Shown here one piece after another: positions 8,401 to 16,308 of a stretch of 35,236 bases of DNA (positions are counted from its first letter, which is position 1; every line of letters starts with the position of its first letter). The notes beneath the pieces were generated by a model. The model worked only from the letters and a program-made list of their open reading frames with translations, searched no databases and was not told the origin of the DNA. Origin of the DNA: Thermoflexia bacterium (lineage in GTDB: Bacteria > Chloroflexota > Anaerolineae > B4-G1 > DUEL01); assembly GCA_011192125.1 (NCBI GenBank), contig DUEL01000116.1:1-35236 (forward strand), written 5' to 3'. A program made the position numbers and the translations under genes.

Positions 8401-11368
8401 AGGTCCAGTAGAGGTTGCCGTACTCGTCCTCCTCCTGGACATTGAGCCACTCCCGGCGGCTGAAGGTGACGGTGAGCGGGACGCTCCCCACCGGCTCGCC
8501 CTCCCAGTCCACCGTCCGCACATCGATCGTCTGCGGCTCGCCGACCCGGCCCACGTACCGCTGGGGGCGCAGGCCGATGTAGAAGCGGCCCTTGTGGACC
8601 ACGACGGTGGCCCGGTTGGCGACCATCCGGTCGTTGACGTCGGTGACGGTGGCCTCGATGGTGAACTGCTGGCTGAAGGGCTCCTCGGCGATGTCGGTGG
8701 GGATGGAGAAGACGAAGCGGCCCTCGCTGTCGGTGGTGCCCGTGCCGTCGGCGATCACCCGGCCCCAGCGGGGCTCCTCCGGCCCCCACCACCCGTCCCA
8801 CTGACTGGTGTCGGTCCAGTCCCACCAGCCGGGGACGTCGGGCCGGAATCGATAGTCCTGGGCGTAGAGGGTCCAATGGACCTCCGCGTCGGCGACGGGG
8901 CCGCCGAAGAAGTAGGTGGCCTGGACGACCACGTTGATCTTCTCCCCGTCGACGACCTGGTCCCGGTCGGGGGTTACCTGCACCTCGAACTCGGGGCGGC
9001 GGTACTCGGCCACCTGAAAACCCACGCCGTCGGTCTGATCGCCGACCCGCGCCTCGATGTAGTAGTACCCCAGCCCCGCCTCCTCGCCCAGGGTGAACTG
9101 GCCGCTGAAGGTGCCGAAGTCGGAGAGGGACAGAGTGTCGCTGTAGATCGGTTGTCCCTCGTCGTCGTAGACGGTGACCGGGACGGCTTCCAACCCCGTC
9201 GGGAGGGCGTAGTGGACGTCGTCCTCGGCGCGGACGACGCCCCGGAAGTAGACTGGCTGGCCGGGCCGGTAGATGGGCCGGTCGGTGTAGAGGTAGATCC
9301 GATAGGGCCGTGGGTCGAAATTAGAGGGGAAACCGAAGTCCCACGGACCGATCCCCTCGTACCAGTCGCTCACACCGATGCCGAAGTCGGCGGAGGGCAT
9401 GCCCTCCGCGCCGGTCAGCACTACGTAGGGCGCCCACATATCCTTCAGCGGCTCCAACTCCGTCCAGAAGACCCCGTCGCCGTCGGTGGTCCCGCGCGCC
9501 AGTACCTCGGCGCGGGCCGTCCCTGGAGCCAGGAGGGCGACGTCCAGCCCCTCCACCGGCTCACCCGTGAGCAGGTCGGTAGCCCAGACCAGCGCCTCCC
9601 GCTGGGCCAGTTTCAGGGTCAGGTGGAGGCGGGAGACGACGAGGACGTGGCGGGAGGGCTGCCACCACAACTGCTCCCGCACCTCGGGGGCGGAGACCTC
9701 CAGGAAGTAGAGGCCAGGCGGGAGCGGACCGCCGTCCTCGGCCAGGTACACCCGCCGGTAGCGGCTCTCGTTGAGGGGAGCCTCGACCGGCAGGCTCCAC
9801 GCCCGGATCAACTCCGCTCTCTTGTCCGGATCGAACGTCTCCCATTCGTCCCACCGGTCCGGCCCCACCAAGCGGAGGAAATCCTCCCAATCCAGCCGAT
9901 AAAGCGCCAGGTCCACCCGGCTGACGTTTCGGTAGCGGACGAGGACCTGGGTGGAGGTATAGCCGTTGTACGTCCCCACCTGCCCCGGCACCTCCAGATA
10001 GGCCATCGGGTTCAGGGGACGGGTGGCGAACCGGACCACCTGGCTCTCGCCGATGGTGTTGCCGTAGGGGTCGGCCATCCCGCCACCCAGCCGGACCTCG
10101 TAGGCGGTGGAGGGTTGGGTGTCCCAGGAGATGACGAACCGGTTGTCGCGGCTGACCCAGTAAGTGTAGACGTCCGTCGGTTCGGGGATGATGGTGATGT
10201 TCGGCATCAGCGTGGCGAGGTCCATCGGGGCGGAGAAGTAGATCTCGAAGGAGGTGTCGGGATCGGCGGTGTCCTCGCCGTCGGCGGGATCGGTCCGCAG
10301 GATGCGGGGGGCCGGGACGGTGGAGAAGACCCAACCGTACTCTGCCTCCAGCGGGGAATCGCCGACGGCGGAGCGAGCGGTGCGGTCCACCCGGGCGATG
10401 TAGAGGGTCTCCAGGCGGAGGGGAGCGGCCGGCGTGAAGGTCATCGTGGTGTGCTCCTCATCCCACGCAAACGTCCCCTCCACCGGCTCTCCCGTGTCGG
10501 TCTGGAGGGAGAAGGCGGCCTCGGTGGAAGCGGGGTCCATCGGCTGGCTGAAGGTGACGGTGATGGGCCGGGTGAGGCTCACCTGCCCCGCGCCGTCGCG
10601 GGGATCGGTCCAGAGGACGTAGGGAGACCGCACCGTGAAGGTCCAGGTGAAGTCCTCCTTCAGGACACCCCCGGTGGTGTCGGCAAGGCCGGCGGGGACG
10701 GTGACCCGGTAGGTCCGGCCAGGGAGGAACCCCTCACTGGGCCGGAAGATGTAGATAGAGGTATTCACCCACTCGCCGGTCCCCTCCACGGGCGGGTCGA
10801 ACTGGAGGGGGGAGGGCATCTCCGGCCCGGGCGCGCTGACCAGCCGGAGCGGCACGACCGGCCGGTTGAACATCACCGTGACCGTCGCGTCCGGCGCAAC
10901 GTCCACCGTGTCCGGCTCGGGAAGGACCTGGGTGACCTCCAGGTAGCCGACGGTGGCGAAGGTGAACTCTACCTCTTCGCGGAGCGGCAACCCCTCGGCG
11001 GACTTGGCCGAGGCGTTCAGCCGGACCCGGTAGCGGGTGGCCCGCTGCCATCCTTCTTTAGGGGTGAAGACCAGCGTGGCCGGGTCGATCCATGAGATCT
11101 GGCCCTCGACTTTCGGCTCGATGGCGAGGGCCGCCTCGACGGAGGCAGGGTCCATCGGCTGGTCGAAGTAGAGCGTGAGCGGCCGGTCCAACGGTACCTC
11201 CTCCCCCCGGGCCGGCACCCGCTCCACCAACAGCGGATGGGGGAGGGGGAGGGCAGCGGCAGCCGGGGTGGGAGTGGGCCGGGGGCCGAGGAGCGTTCGA
11301 CACGAGACCGCCGGCATCACCAGCAACAGGCTCAACGCCAGGATCGCCAGCACCCGCCTTTTGTACAT
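5405..11368 (-). CDS. Bacterial alpha-2-macroglobulin-like lipoprotein with thioester
   Basis: This 1987-residue secreted protein belongs to the alpha-2-macroglobulin (YfhM/MagD-like) family, which traps proteases outside the membrane. The N-terminus is a signal peptide with a lipobox-like MPAVSC (Cys23), so it is probably lipid anchored. Three or four Big_5-type Ig domains follow (about 50-450), then macroglobulin domains with the hallmark TDRPIYRPGQPVYFRG near residue 700, a glycine-rich bait-like stretch near 1260, the LTTWRVDVRAVT block near 1300, and the thioester motif YPYECTEQ with Cys1498 and Gln1501. It is longer than the E. coli protein (about 1650) because of the extra Ig domains. 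Two Trp-rich patches occur, near 860 and close to the C-terminus. The ATG has AAAGGAGG at 6 nt. It lies directly downstream of the protease-cytochrome fusion but behind a terminator, so it probably has its own promoter. Confidence 0.93.
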   Translation of the reverse strand: MYKRRVLAILALSLLLVMPAVSCRTLLGPRPTPTPAAAALPLPHPLLVERVPARGEEVPLDRPLTLYFDQPMDPASVEAALAIEPKVEGQISWIDPATLVFTPKEGWQRATRYRVRLNASAKSAEGLPLREEVEFTFATVGYLEVTQVLPEPDTVDVAPDATVTVMFNRPVVPLRLVSAPGPEMPSPLQFDPPVEGTGEWVNTSIYIFRPSEGFLPGRTYRVTVPAGLADTTGGVLKEDFTWTFTVRSPYVLWTDPRDGAGQVSLTRPITVTFSQPMDPASTEAAFSLQTDTGEPVEGTFAWDEEHTTMTFTPAAPLRLETLYIARVDRTARSAVGDSPLEAEYGWVFSTVPAPRILRTDPADGEDTADPDTSFEIYFSAPMDLATLMPNITIIPEPTDVYTYWVSRDNRFVISWDTQPSTAYEVRLGGGMADPYGNTIGESQVVRFATRPLNPMAYLEVPGQVGTYNGYTSTQVLVRYRNVSRVDLALYRLDWEDFLRLVGPDRWDEWETFDPDKRAELIRAWSLPVEAPLNESRYRRVYLAEDGGPLPPGLYFLEVSAPEVREQLWWQPSRHVLVVSRLHLTLKLAQREALVWATDLLTGEPVEGLDVALLAPGTARAEVLARGTTDGDGVFWTELEPLKDMWAPYVVLTGAEGMPSADFGIGVSDWYEGIGPWDFGFPSNFDPRPYRIYLYTDRPIYRPGQPVYFRGVVRAEDDVHYALPTGLEAVPVTVYDDEGQPIYSDTLSLSDFGTFSGQFTLGEEAGLGYYYIEARVGDQTDGVGFQVAEYRRPEFEVQVTPDRDQVVDGEKINVVVQATYFFGGPVADAEVHWTLYAQDYRFRPDVPGWWDWTDTSQWDGWWGPEEPRWGRVIADGTGTTDSEGRFVFSIPTDIAEEPFSQQFTIEATVTDVNDRMVANRATVVVHKGRFYIGLRPQRYVGRVGEPQTIDVRTVDWEGEPVGSVPLTVTFSRREWLNVQEEDEYGNLYWTWVPSDTVVATRTVTTDGRGEAEVAFVPESGGTYIAKAVGVDKEGHRITSATWLWVTSREYVSWRRENNDRIQLIADRRSYRPGDVAQILVPSPFQGEVTALVTVERGRILERWVQTLHGNAETIELPITADYAPNVYVSVVLVKGVDETNPVPAYRVGYVSFEVSPEEQELTVEVIPDRDIAAGEHYGPRERVGLEIRVTDAEGNPVEAEVGIGVVDKSVLSLTDPNAPSILEAFYGQRGLGIRTADSLSVSVDRITVQVARGAKGGGGGGAEMAVGAEFIRQEFPDTAFWDPAVRTDEEGRATVSFRLPDQLTTWRVDVRAVTVEARVGQAEIDLLSTKDLLIRPVTPRFFVAGDRADLAAVVHNNTDQPLEVEVWLEAEGASLLGESRHTVALEPGGKARVEWPVEVVGDASSVDLTFHARSGGLSDAVKPPTGLPPDQRLPVYRYTTPETVGTAGVLDEPGSVLEAVALPRTVDVTQGELTVRIEPSLAAGMVGGLDYLEHYPYECTEQTVSRFLPNVLTYRALSQLGIEDPELEAHLREQVGIALQRLYARQHYDGGWGWWINDASSPLVTAYVVFGLVKAQEAGFAVDPEVVARGVGYLQEHLEPASRLETTGEANRQAFILYVLGEAGEVKESDLAGLYEVRDRLGHYGRAFLAMALGGVDEDDPRIRTLLSDLASAAIVSATGARWQEREPERWNWNTDTRTTAVVLDALARLDPDNRLAPLAVRWLMRARTADHWETTQETAWALIGLTDWMVATGELEADYSWGVRLNGEDLGSGEVTPATLREVATFRVAVADLLRDEVNRLQIARGKGPGNLYYTAHLRAYLPVEEVHGLNRGIIVGRTYEMADCEEDCPPVDEARVGDLIRVRLTLIAPNDLHYVVVEDPFPAGTEPVDTSLRTSPTVEEGEGGLQPLDREVGWWEWGWWWFTDVDIRDEKVVLFATSLPAGTYEYTYLLYVGLPGEYRVLPTTAYEMYFPEVMGRSDGGVFTVQP

Positions 11369-11410
11369 CGCGCCCTCCTTTGTCCTGAGGACCTATCCGG
11401 CTTCGCCCTC

Positions 11411-11439
11411 ATTGTATCACGGGCGGAGGGGAAGAACAA
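11411..11439 (-). promoter_or_regulatory. Possible promoter for the macroglobulin gene
   Basis: On the minus strand TTGTTC (11434-11439) and TACAAT (11411-11416) are 17 nt apart. The -10 is good and the -35 weak. It overlaps the T-rich tail of the upstream terminator, which fits a new transcription unit starting here. Confidence 0.4.
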
Positions 11440-11467
11440 GAAGGGGGCGCTCCATTCCGACGCCCCC
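11431..11467 (-). terminator. Intrinsic terminator after the protease-cytochrome gene
   Basis: Minus-strand reading gives a perfect 7-bp GC stem (GGGGGCG at 11461-11467 side, CGCCCCC at 11443-11449 side, 11-nt loop) followed by TTCTTGTTCTTC. It sits about 50 nt after the stop of the fusion gene. A perfect 14-bp palindrome CTCTTCCGGAAGAG (11483-11496) lies between stop and terminator. Confidence 0.75.
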
Positions 11468-11515
11468 TCTGAGCACTGCTCTCTCTTCCGGAAGAGCAAC
11501 CGGTTTTTCCGAACC

Positions 11516-14500
11516 TCAGTACTGGAACCCACCTCTCATATGGTTCGTCCCGTGACACTCGATCTGACAACTGTACCCTGTCCACGCCGTTTGGCTGTTG
11601 GTACCGTTGTAGAAGACAATCCCTCCGTTCTGATCGGTCCAACTGGCGTCGAAATTGATCAGGTGGGCCTGCTCGCTCCCGTGGGTATCGTGACAGGTAT
11701 AGCAGGAAGCATCCTCACGGGCGTGCACTCTGTGCAGGTTCCGGTTCCCCTGTCGAAACTCCGTGCTGTTGTCGGCCCCGGAGACGTAGGTGTCGTAGTT
11801 ATGGCAACGGAAACAGACCCATTCGGTTGGGATGGTGAAACCGGGGCTCGACGGGGTGCGGACTGTGATGTAATTGGTCCCCGGCGCGCCGTTGCTGCCC
11901 AGGATGTGGAGCAACGGAGAGCCGTGGGGTCCGGCCCCCTCTGTCGCCGAGTTGGGGTTGAAGTGACAGTCGGTGCAGTAGACCATGCTGCTGGCCGTCC
12001 ACCCGTTCACGAAGGCGGTGTCCGGGATGTTCGGGTTCTTCCCCGGCGCAACTACCGGATGGAAACTGGTGTTGTACGGATTGAACTCCTGCGCCATATC
12101 CCGACTGTCCGGCACCTGGTTCGGATCGGTGTTGGTCAACTTCCGGAGCCCATCGGCGATATACTGGGACCCATCCCAACCATCCGGCGCGTAGGTGGGC
12201 AGCGTGGTATAACTGGAGTGACACTTGAAGCAGACCTGATGCTCCCGCTCCGCCTGGTCGAGCCATATGAAAGAGGTGGGCGCGCCCGGCCCGGACCAGA
12301 CGGGCATCACGCCGGAAACCTCGTTCATCTCCCGGTGGATCGCCGGTGCGGAGGAACCTCCCCGGGTCGCCTCGTGCGGCTCATGGCAGTCCTCACACTC
12401 CACATGCCGATTCGTGCCGCCAAAGGCGAGGCCGCCGCTCTCCCCCACCCGATGGACCCCCTGGGTTGCTGCGACGCCGTGCTTGAAATATCGCGTGGCT
12501 GTGTTCATGTAAAGAGTGAAGGCAGGGGATACGTTCGTGCCGGTACCGCCCGCGACGTGGCACTGGAAACAGACATCCTCCTCGGGCCACTGCTGTCGGA
12601 GTTCGAGACCGGGGCTGGTGTGTGCCCGGTGGCAACCCGCGCAACTGGCGGTGGTGGCCGTGTAATCCACGTGCGGATCACCTGCGACGGGCGTGCTGGT
12701 CGGCCCCGGCGGGGGAAGGGTGGGCGTAGGGATCGTTGGCACCGGCGTCGGCGTGGGCGGCACGTCGTACACGATCAGCCGCGCCTCGTCCAAGTAAATG
12801 GTGATGTAGTCCGAGGGACCGGAACGGCCATCCCCGCGGAACCGAATCTGCGCTGCGTTGACCTCGGCCGGGCTGGTGAAGATCGCTGAGACATCGTAGG
12901 AGAGGGTGGTCAACGTAGTGGGCGGCGGGTTCGTCCAGTCAAAGGTCGCCACCGTCTGCCAGCCTCCGCCGTTGTCCACCTGGAGCAGGACTGTGTCGTT
13001 GGACCACCCGCTGAAGTAAAAGCGCACCTCCAGCGTCGCCGCGGCGATGGTCGTGAAAGTGGTGTCCTCCACACTGGTATAGGTCCAGTCGGTACGACTC
13101 CCGCCAAACGTCCCAGCGCAGGAGGCCACCAGGTCGTTGAAGGCGAGGTCGACGCTGTTGGCCGGGTCCACGATGGTGTAGTCGCAGACCTGAGCCGTCC
13201 CCCAGAGGTACTCGGAGGCGAATGGACCCACCACCGGCGGGGTGGGGGTCGGACCGGGCGTGGACGTGGGAGTGGGAGTAGGCGTCGGCGTAGGGGATGC
13301 TGGAGGCGTCGGCGTGGGGGTCGGTATGGGGGTGGGTGTAGGTGTGGAGAGCGGCGTATAGGTCAACGCATCGTAGATCTGCAGCAGGCCATAGCCGTAC
13401 TCATCGTCCCGGCCCGGCGCTCCCAGGTCGGCAGCCGTCGCCAGGAGGGCTTCCTGAATCGCCGCTCCGGTGTCGAAGCGGGGCAGGCTTGCCAGAAGGG
13501 CCGCAGCACCGGAGACGTGGGCCGCCGCCAGCGAAGTGCCGCCCGCCTGGGCGTAGCCCCCGCCAAGGGTCGAGACGTAAACATCCACCCCCGGCGCGAC
13601 CAGGTCCACCACCTCTCCCACGTTGGAAAAGGCAGCCCGCACGTCCTGGGCGTCGGTAGCGCCCACACCCAAGACGCCGGAATAGGCGGCCGGGTAGTTG
13701 ACCGTTCCATCCCCCTCGTTGCCGACGGCGGCGACGACCACGGCCCCCCGGCGGAGGGCGTAGTTGACAGCCTCCTCCAGCAACGTGCTGTAGAAGGGGC
13801 CGCCGATGCTGAGGTTGATGATCCGTGCACCGTTGTCAACGGCGTAGATGATCCCCTGTGCTACCTGGGCGTAGGTGCCGAGGCCCGTGTCGTCCAGCAC
13901 CTTCACCGGCATAATCCGCACGCCCCAGGCGACGCCAGCGATCCCCTCGCCGTTGTTCCCCGCCGCGGCGATGACGCCCGCCACCCGGGTGCCGTGCCCG
14001 TACCCGTCCTGGACGTCGTTGTTGCCCGCAACGACGTTCCACCCCTGCCAGTCGTCTACATACCCGTTCCCATCATCGTCGATCCCGTTGGTCCGCCGGT
14101 CGTTGCCCTCGGCATCCACCCCCATCTCGCCAGGATTGTGCCAGATCTGGGAGGCCAGATCGGGATGATCCACGTCCACCCCGCTGTCCACCACAGCGAC
14201 GACCACATCGGTCGACCCGGTGATCACGTCCCACGCCTGAGGTGCCTGGATGTTCGTCAGATAAGCCTGCTGCTCCCAGTACGGGTCGTCCGGCGTTAGA
14301 TAGGGACTGGCCACGTAATCGTATTCAGCGAACCGGACACCCGGCATCCCCTGTAATGCCTCGACCACCTGCTCGGCCCGATCGGGCGAGACCTGCAGCA
14401 CCCAGGCGTTCAGCCGGCCGATCCACGATTCCACCTCGGCCCCGTACCGCGCGACGATCCCCTCCAAAAAGTCGAACGAACTCAGAGCGACGAACTGGAC

Positions 14501-14974
14501 GACGATCCGACCGGAAATGTACTCCGTCGGTGTGGGCGTGGGCGTGGCGGTGATCACCGGAGTCGCGGTGAACGTAGGCGTCGGGGTGACGGTGACCACC
14601 GGGGTCGTGGTGAGCGTAGGCGTCGGGGTGATCGTCGGTGTAGCGGTCACGGTGAGCGTTGGCACAACCGTCGCCGTGGGGGTGACAGTGATGGAGGGTG
14701 TGACGGTCGCCGTGGGGGTGGTGACGACGGTCGGGGTAGGAGAAGGAACCACAGTCTGTGTGGGAGTGGGAGAGAAAACCCCCTCGGTCGGCGTCGCCAC
14801 AACGGACTGGGACGCCAGACTGACCGGAGCCCCCTGGGCAGCGAAGAGGATGCACAACATCGATACCAGGAAGCAAAGGAGAACGATCTCCCCGGCGGAT
14901 GTCCCTCCCCACCCGGTGGAACGTGCCTCCCCTCTACTCCCCGTATGCTGTGTCATCCGCTCTCTGGTTCCCAT
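11516..14974 (-). CDS. Secreted subtilisin-like protease fused to an octaheme-type cytochrome
   Basis: This 1152-residue protein joins two enzymes rarely seen together. An N-terminal hydrophobic export segment (about 27-47) is followed by a Thr/Pro/Val-rich stalk, a fervidolysin-like prodomain (about 150-235), and an S8 peptidase with Asp263 (VVDSGVD), His327 (GHGT) and Ser481 (GTSLAAAHVSG), so the triad is intact. A second Thr/Pro linker leads to a beta-sandwich domain (about 565-710). From residue 778 to the end there are seven CXXCH sites (CAGCH, CFQCH, CEDCH, CFKCH, CTDCH, CFRCH, CYTCH) and one CX3CH (CQIECH). The first heme site sits in TATTASCAGCHRAHTS, nearly the same as in the two neighbouring cytochromes. 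Start choice is uncertain: ATG 14974 or ATG 14956, neither with a strong ribosome binding site. Likely role (inference): redox protein with proteolytic or maturation activity at the cell surface. Confidence 0.92.
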   Translation of the reverse strand: MGTRERMTQHTGSRGEARSTGWGGTSAGEIVLLCFLVSMLCILFAAQGAPVSLASQSVVATPTEGVFSPTPTQTVVPSPTPTVVTTPTATVTPSITVTPTATVVPTLTVTATPTITPTPTLTTTPVVTVTPTPTFTATPVITATPTPTPTEYISGRIVVQFVALSSFDFLEGIVARYGAEVESWIGRLNAWVLQVSPDRAEQVVEALQGMPGVRFAEYDYVASPYLTPDDPYWEQQAYLTNIQAPQAWDVITGSTDVVVAVVDSGVDVDHPDLASQIWHNPGEMGVDAEGNDRRTNGIDDDGNGYVDDWQGWNVVAGNNDVQDGYGHGTRVAGVIAAAGNNGEGIAGVAWGVRIMPVKVLDDTGLGTYAQVAQGIIYAVDNGARIINLSIGGPFYSTLLEEAVNYALRRGAVVVAAVGNEGDGTVNYPAAYSGVLGVGATDAQDVRAAFSNVGEVVDLVAPGVDVYVSTLGGGYAQAGGTSLAAAHVSGAAALLASLPRFDTGAAIQEALLATAADLGAPGRDDEYGYGLLQIYDALTYTPLSTPTPTPIPTPTPTPPASPTPTPTPTPTSTPGPTPTPPVVGPFASEYLWGTAQVCDYTIVDPANSVDLAFNDLVASCAGTFGGSRTDWTYTSVEDTTFTTIAAATLEVRFYFSGWSNDTVLLQVDNGGGWQTVATFDWTNPPPTTLTTLSYDVSAIFTSPAEVNAAQIRFRGDGRSGPSDYITIYLDEARLIVYDVPPTPTPVPTIPTPTLPPPGPTSTPVAGDPHVDYTATTASCAGCHRAHTSPGLELRQQWPEEDVCFQCHVAGGTGTNVSPAFTLYMNTATRYFKHGVAATQGVHRVGESGGLAFGGTNRHVECEDCHEPHEATRGGSSAPAIHREMNEVSGVMPVWSGPGAPTSFIWLDQAEREHQVCFKCHSSYTTLPTYAPDGWDGSQYIADGLRKLTNTDPNQVPDSRDMAQEFNPYNTSFHPVVAPGKNPNIPDTAFVNGWTASSMVYCTDCHFNPNSATEGAGPHGSPLLHILGSNGAPGTNYITVRTPSSPGFTIPTEWVCFRCHNYDTYVSGADNSTEFRQGNRNLHRVHAREDASCYTCHDTHGSEQAHLINFDASWTDQNGGIVFYNGTNSQTAWTGYSCQIECHGTNHMRGGFQY

Positions 14975-15030
14975 CCCGACCGATCACCATAGCAGAGCAG
15001 AAGACACAGAGCCAGCCTAGAAAGGCCGCT

Positions 15031-15059
15031 CTCTATGCCCTCTGCGCCGCCGTGGTGAA
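15031..15059. repeat. Degenerate copy of the 5.3-kb inverted-repeat element
   Basis: The 29 bases here match the right arm at 5374-5402 in 24 positions, ending in the same GTGGTGAA. A poorer left-arm-like stretch (AGACACAGAG, 15001-15010) and a GCCT-AGAA-AGGC mini-hairpin lie just before it, so the whole 14990-15059 block looks like a decayed full copy in the 207-base gap between the two cytochrome genes. Confidence 0.55.
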
Positions 15060-15087
15060 CGGGGCCGACCACTCCGGAGGCGGAGCC

Positions 15088-15120
15088 TGGCGAGCCAGGG
15101 TGGTTCGCCCTGGCTCGCCA
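15088..15120. terminator. Perfect 13-bp hairpin between cytochrome genes
   Basis: TGGCGAGCCAGGG (15088-15100) pairs perfectly with 15108-15120 around a 7-nt loop. On the minus strand it follows the 7-heme cytochrome stop (15182) and precedes the protease fusion start. No U-tract follows, so it may be a pausing, processing or RNA-stabilising hairpin rather than a true terminator. It is also of the compact GC-hairpin type seen at several gene borders in this window. Confidence 0.5.
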
Positions 15121-15181
15121 GACATCCGCTCTGCGTACAGAAACCACGGCCACTGCCGTCAGGTCCCCCGCTGTTGGCCTG

Positions 15182-16201
15182 CTACTTGTTGTGACAGTCC
15201 TGACACACACCCCGGTTGTCCAGCCGCAACAACGCGCTCCGGGCATCCCCGGCCGGTGTCGTCGTCCCATCGGGCCAGGGCACGTTGTCCGAGAGCGACC
15301 CCATCCTCGCCCCCGTGCCGTGTGCCAGGTGACAGGTGACGCACCCGGGGTAGGGAGGCATAAAGTTGCCGTGGACGCTGGCGTGGCAACTCCCACAGTC
15401 CAGGTTGTCCTCGATGTTCGTAGCATGCCGGAAAGCGAAGATCGCGTCGCCGGAGTCCGTGTGCCCCGACTCCGAGGGAGCCGACGTCAGATTGAGCGGC
15501 TTGTGCCGGGTGTGGCACTGGGCGCACCAGGCCGTCATCGCGGCGTACACATTGACCCCGTCAACGGTCCTTCCGTGGACACCGAAGTAATCTCCGTTGT
15601 CCGGAGTGTAGTACGCTTTAGTCGACTCGTCGGGTATGTCCACAGAGGCGTTCTGGACCACTGTTCCTGATTCGAACAAGGGTGTGTTGTTAGCGTTGTT
15701 CCCTTTGAGGATGCGATACGTCGGTGTACCACCGGCGCCGGCCCGCCCGTGGGGATTGTGGCAGTTGACGCAGGTCATGGTCACGCCGGAGATGCCTGGA
15801 TCGGGGGTGGCACTGATGCTACCGTACCCCCAGACCGTGGCCGTGCCGCCGTTGACTTCGTGATTGGATGTGACCGTGAGCGTTCGCGGTGTTGTCAGAT
15901 CGGGGTTCATATATACGTACTGAAAACCGCCTCCCCGCAGGGAGCGGTTCAGACTGTCCACTCCGTCAACGACGTTCGTGTCGGCCCCGGTCGCGCCGCT
16001 GCCGTGACAGGTATAACAGAGTTCCGGCACCGCCGAAAGCAGCAGGTTTCCCGCTGGGGCCGTGTGGGCTCGGTGGCATCCTGCGCAGGCGTCGGTGGTG
16101 GCCGTATATCCACCGTGTGGGCCGTTGTCGGCTGAAACCTGACCAACGGCCGAGCCTGCCAACACCACCAAGCAGACCACAAAGGCGAGTCGGACCTTCA
16201 T
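15182..16201 (-). CDS. Secreted multiheme c-type cytochrome (7 CXXCH)
   Basis: This 339-residue protein starts with a clear signal peptide (VRLAFVVCLVVLAGSAVGQVSA) and is otherwise a heme protein with seven CXXCH sites: CAGCH, CYTCH, CVNCH, CAQCH, CGSCH, CVTCH and CQDCH. It opens with GPHGGYTATTDACAGCHRAH and ends SALLRLDNRGVCQDCHNK; both ends are almost the same in the neighbouring 6-heme protein, which marks them as paralogues. No membrane anchor follows the signal, so it is exported to the outside or wall. The ATG at 16201 has AAAGGAGG at 7 nt. It probably carries electrons beyond the membrane; the doubled-CXXCH family call is firm, while the partner and acceptor are inferred from the neighbourhood. 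Confidence 0.93.
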   Translation of the reverse strand: MKVRLAFVVCLVVLAGSAVGQVSADNGPHGGYTATTDACAGCHRAHTAPAGNLLLSAVPELCYTCHGSGATGADTNVVDGVDSLNRSLRGGGFQYVYMNPDLTTPRTLTVTSNHEVNGGTATVWGYGSISATPDPGISGVTMTCVNCHNPHGRAGAGGTPTYRILKGNNANNTPLFESGTVVQNASVDIPDESTKAYYTPDNGDYFGVHGRTVDGVNVYAAMTAWCAQCHTRHKPLNLTSAPSESGHTDSGDAIFAFRHATNIEDNLDCGSCHASVHGNFMPPYPGCVTCHLAHGTGARMGSLSDNVPWPDGTTTPAGDARSALLRLDNRGVCQDCHNK

Positions 16202-16217
16202 TGTGGTCCCTCCTTTC

Positions 16218-16260
16218 CCTTCGCCCCTCCCCCACCTGTTTGGGGGGGAGGGGACGAAGG
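16218..16260. promoter_or_regulatory. Strong hairpin directly upstream of a cytochrome start
   Basis: A 16-bp stem (CCTTCG plus CCCCTCCCCC, 16218-16233, pairing with 16244-16260 with one bulged A) lies between the stop of the 6-heme gene and the ribosome binding site of the 7-heme gene. No U-tract follows on the minus strand. Inference: it protects the upstream mRNA end or partly attenuates read-through, which would set the ratio of the two cytochromes. Confidence 0.55.
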
Positions 16261-16308
16261 GGGTCTATGAAGGAGGACGGGACGACGCTCGGCTACCTAT
16301 CCACCCTC

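Noticed and set aside
5747..11095. Plus-strand frame of 1782 codons opposite the macroglobulin gene
   Set aside because: It is the antisense of a well-supported gene, with a low-complexity Arg/Gly/Pro/Val/Asp-rich product. It stays open because the GC-rich sense strand rarely uses codons that read as stops in reverse.
11237..12889. Plus-strand frame of 550 codons across the protease-cytochrome gene
   Set aside because: It is antisense to eight heme motifs and has no recognisable domain or ribosome binding site.
14517..14780. Tandem-repeat-like GTGGGCGTGGGCGTG tract, considered as CRISPR or VNTR
   Set aside because: It is in frame and encodes the Thr/Pro/Val stalk of the protease fusion, with irregular units and no spacers.
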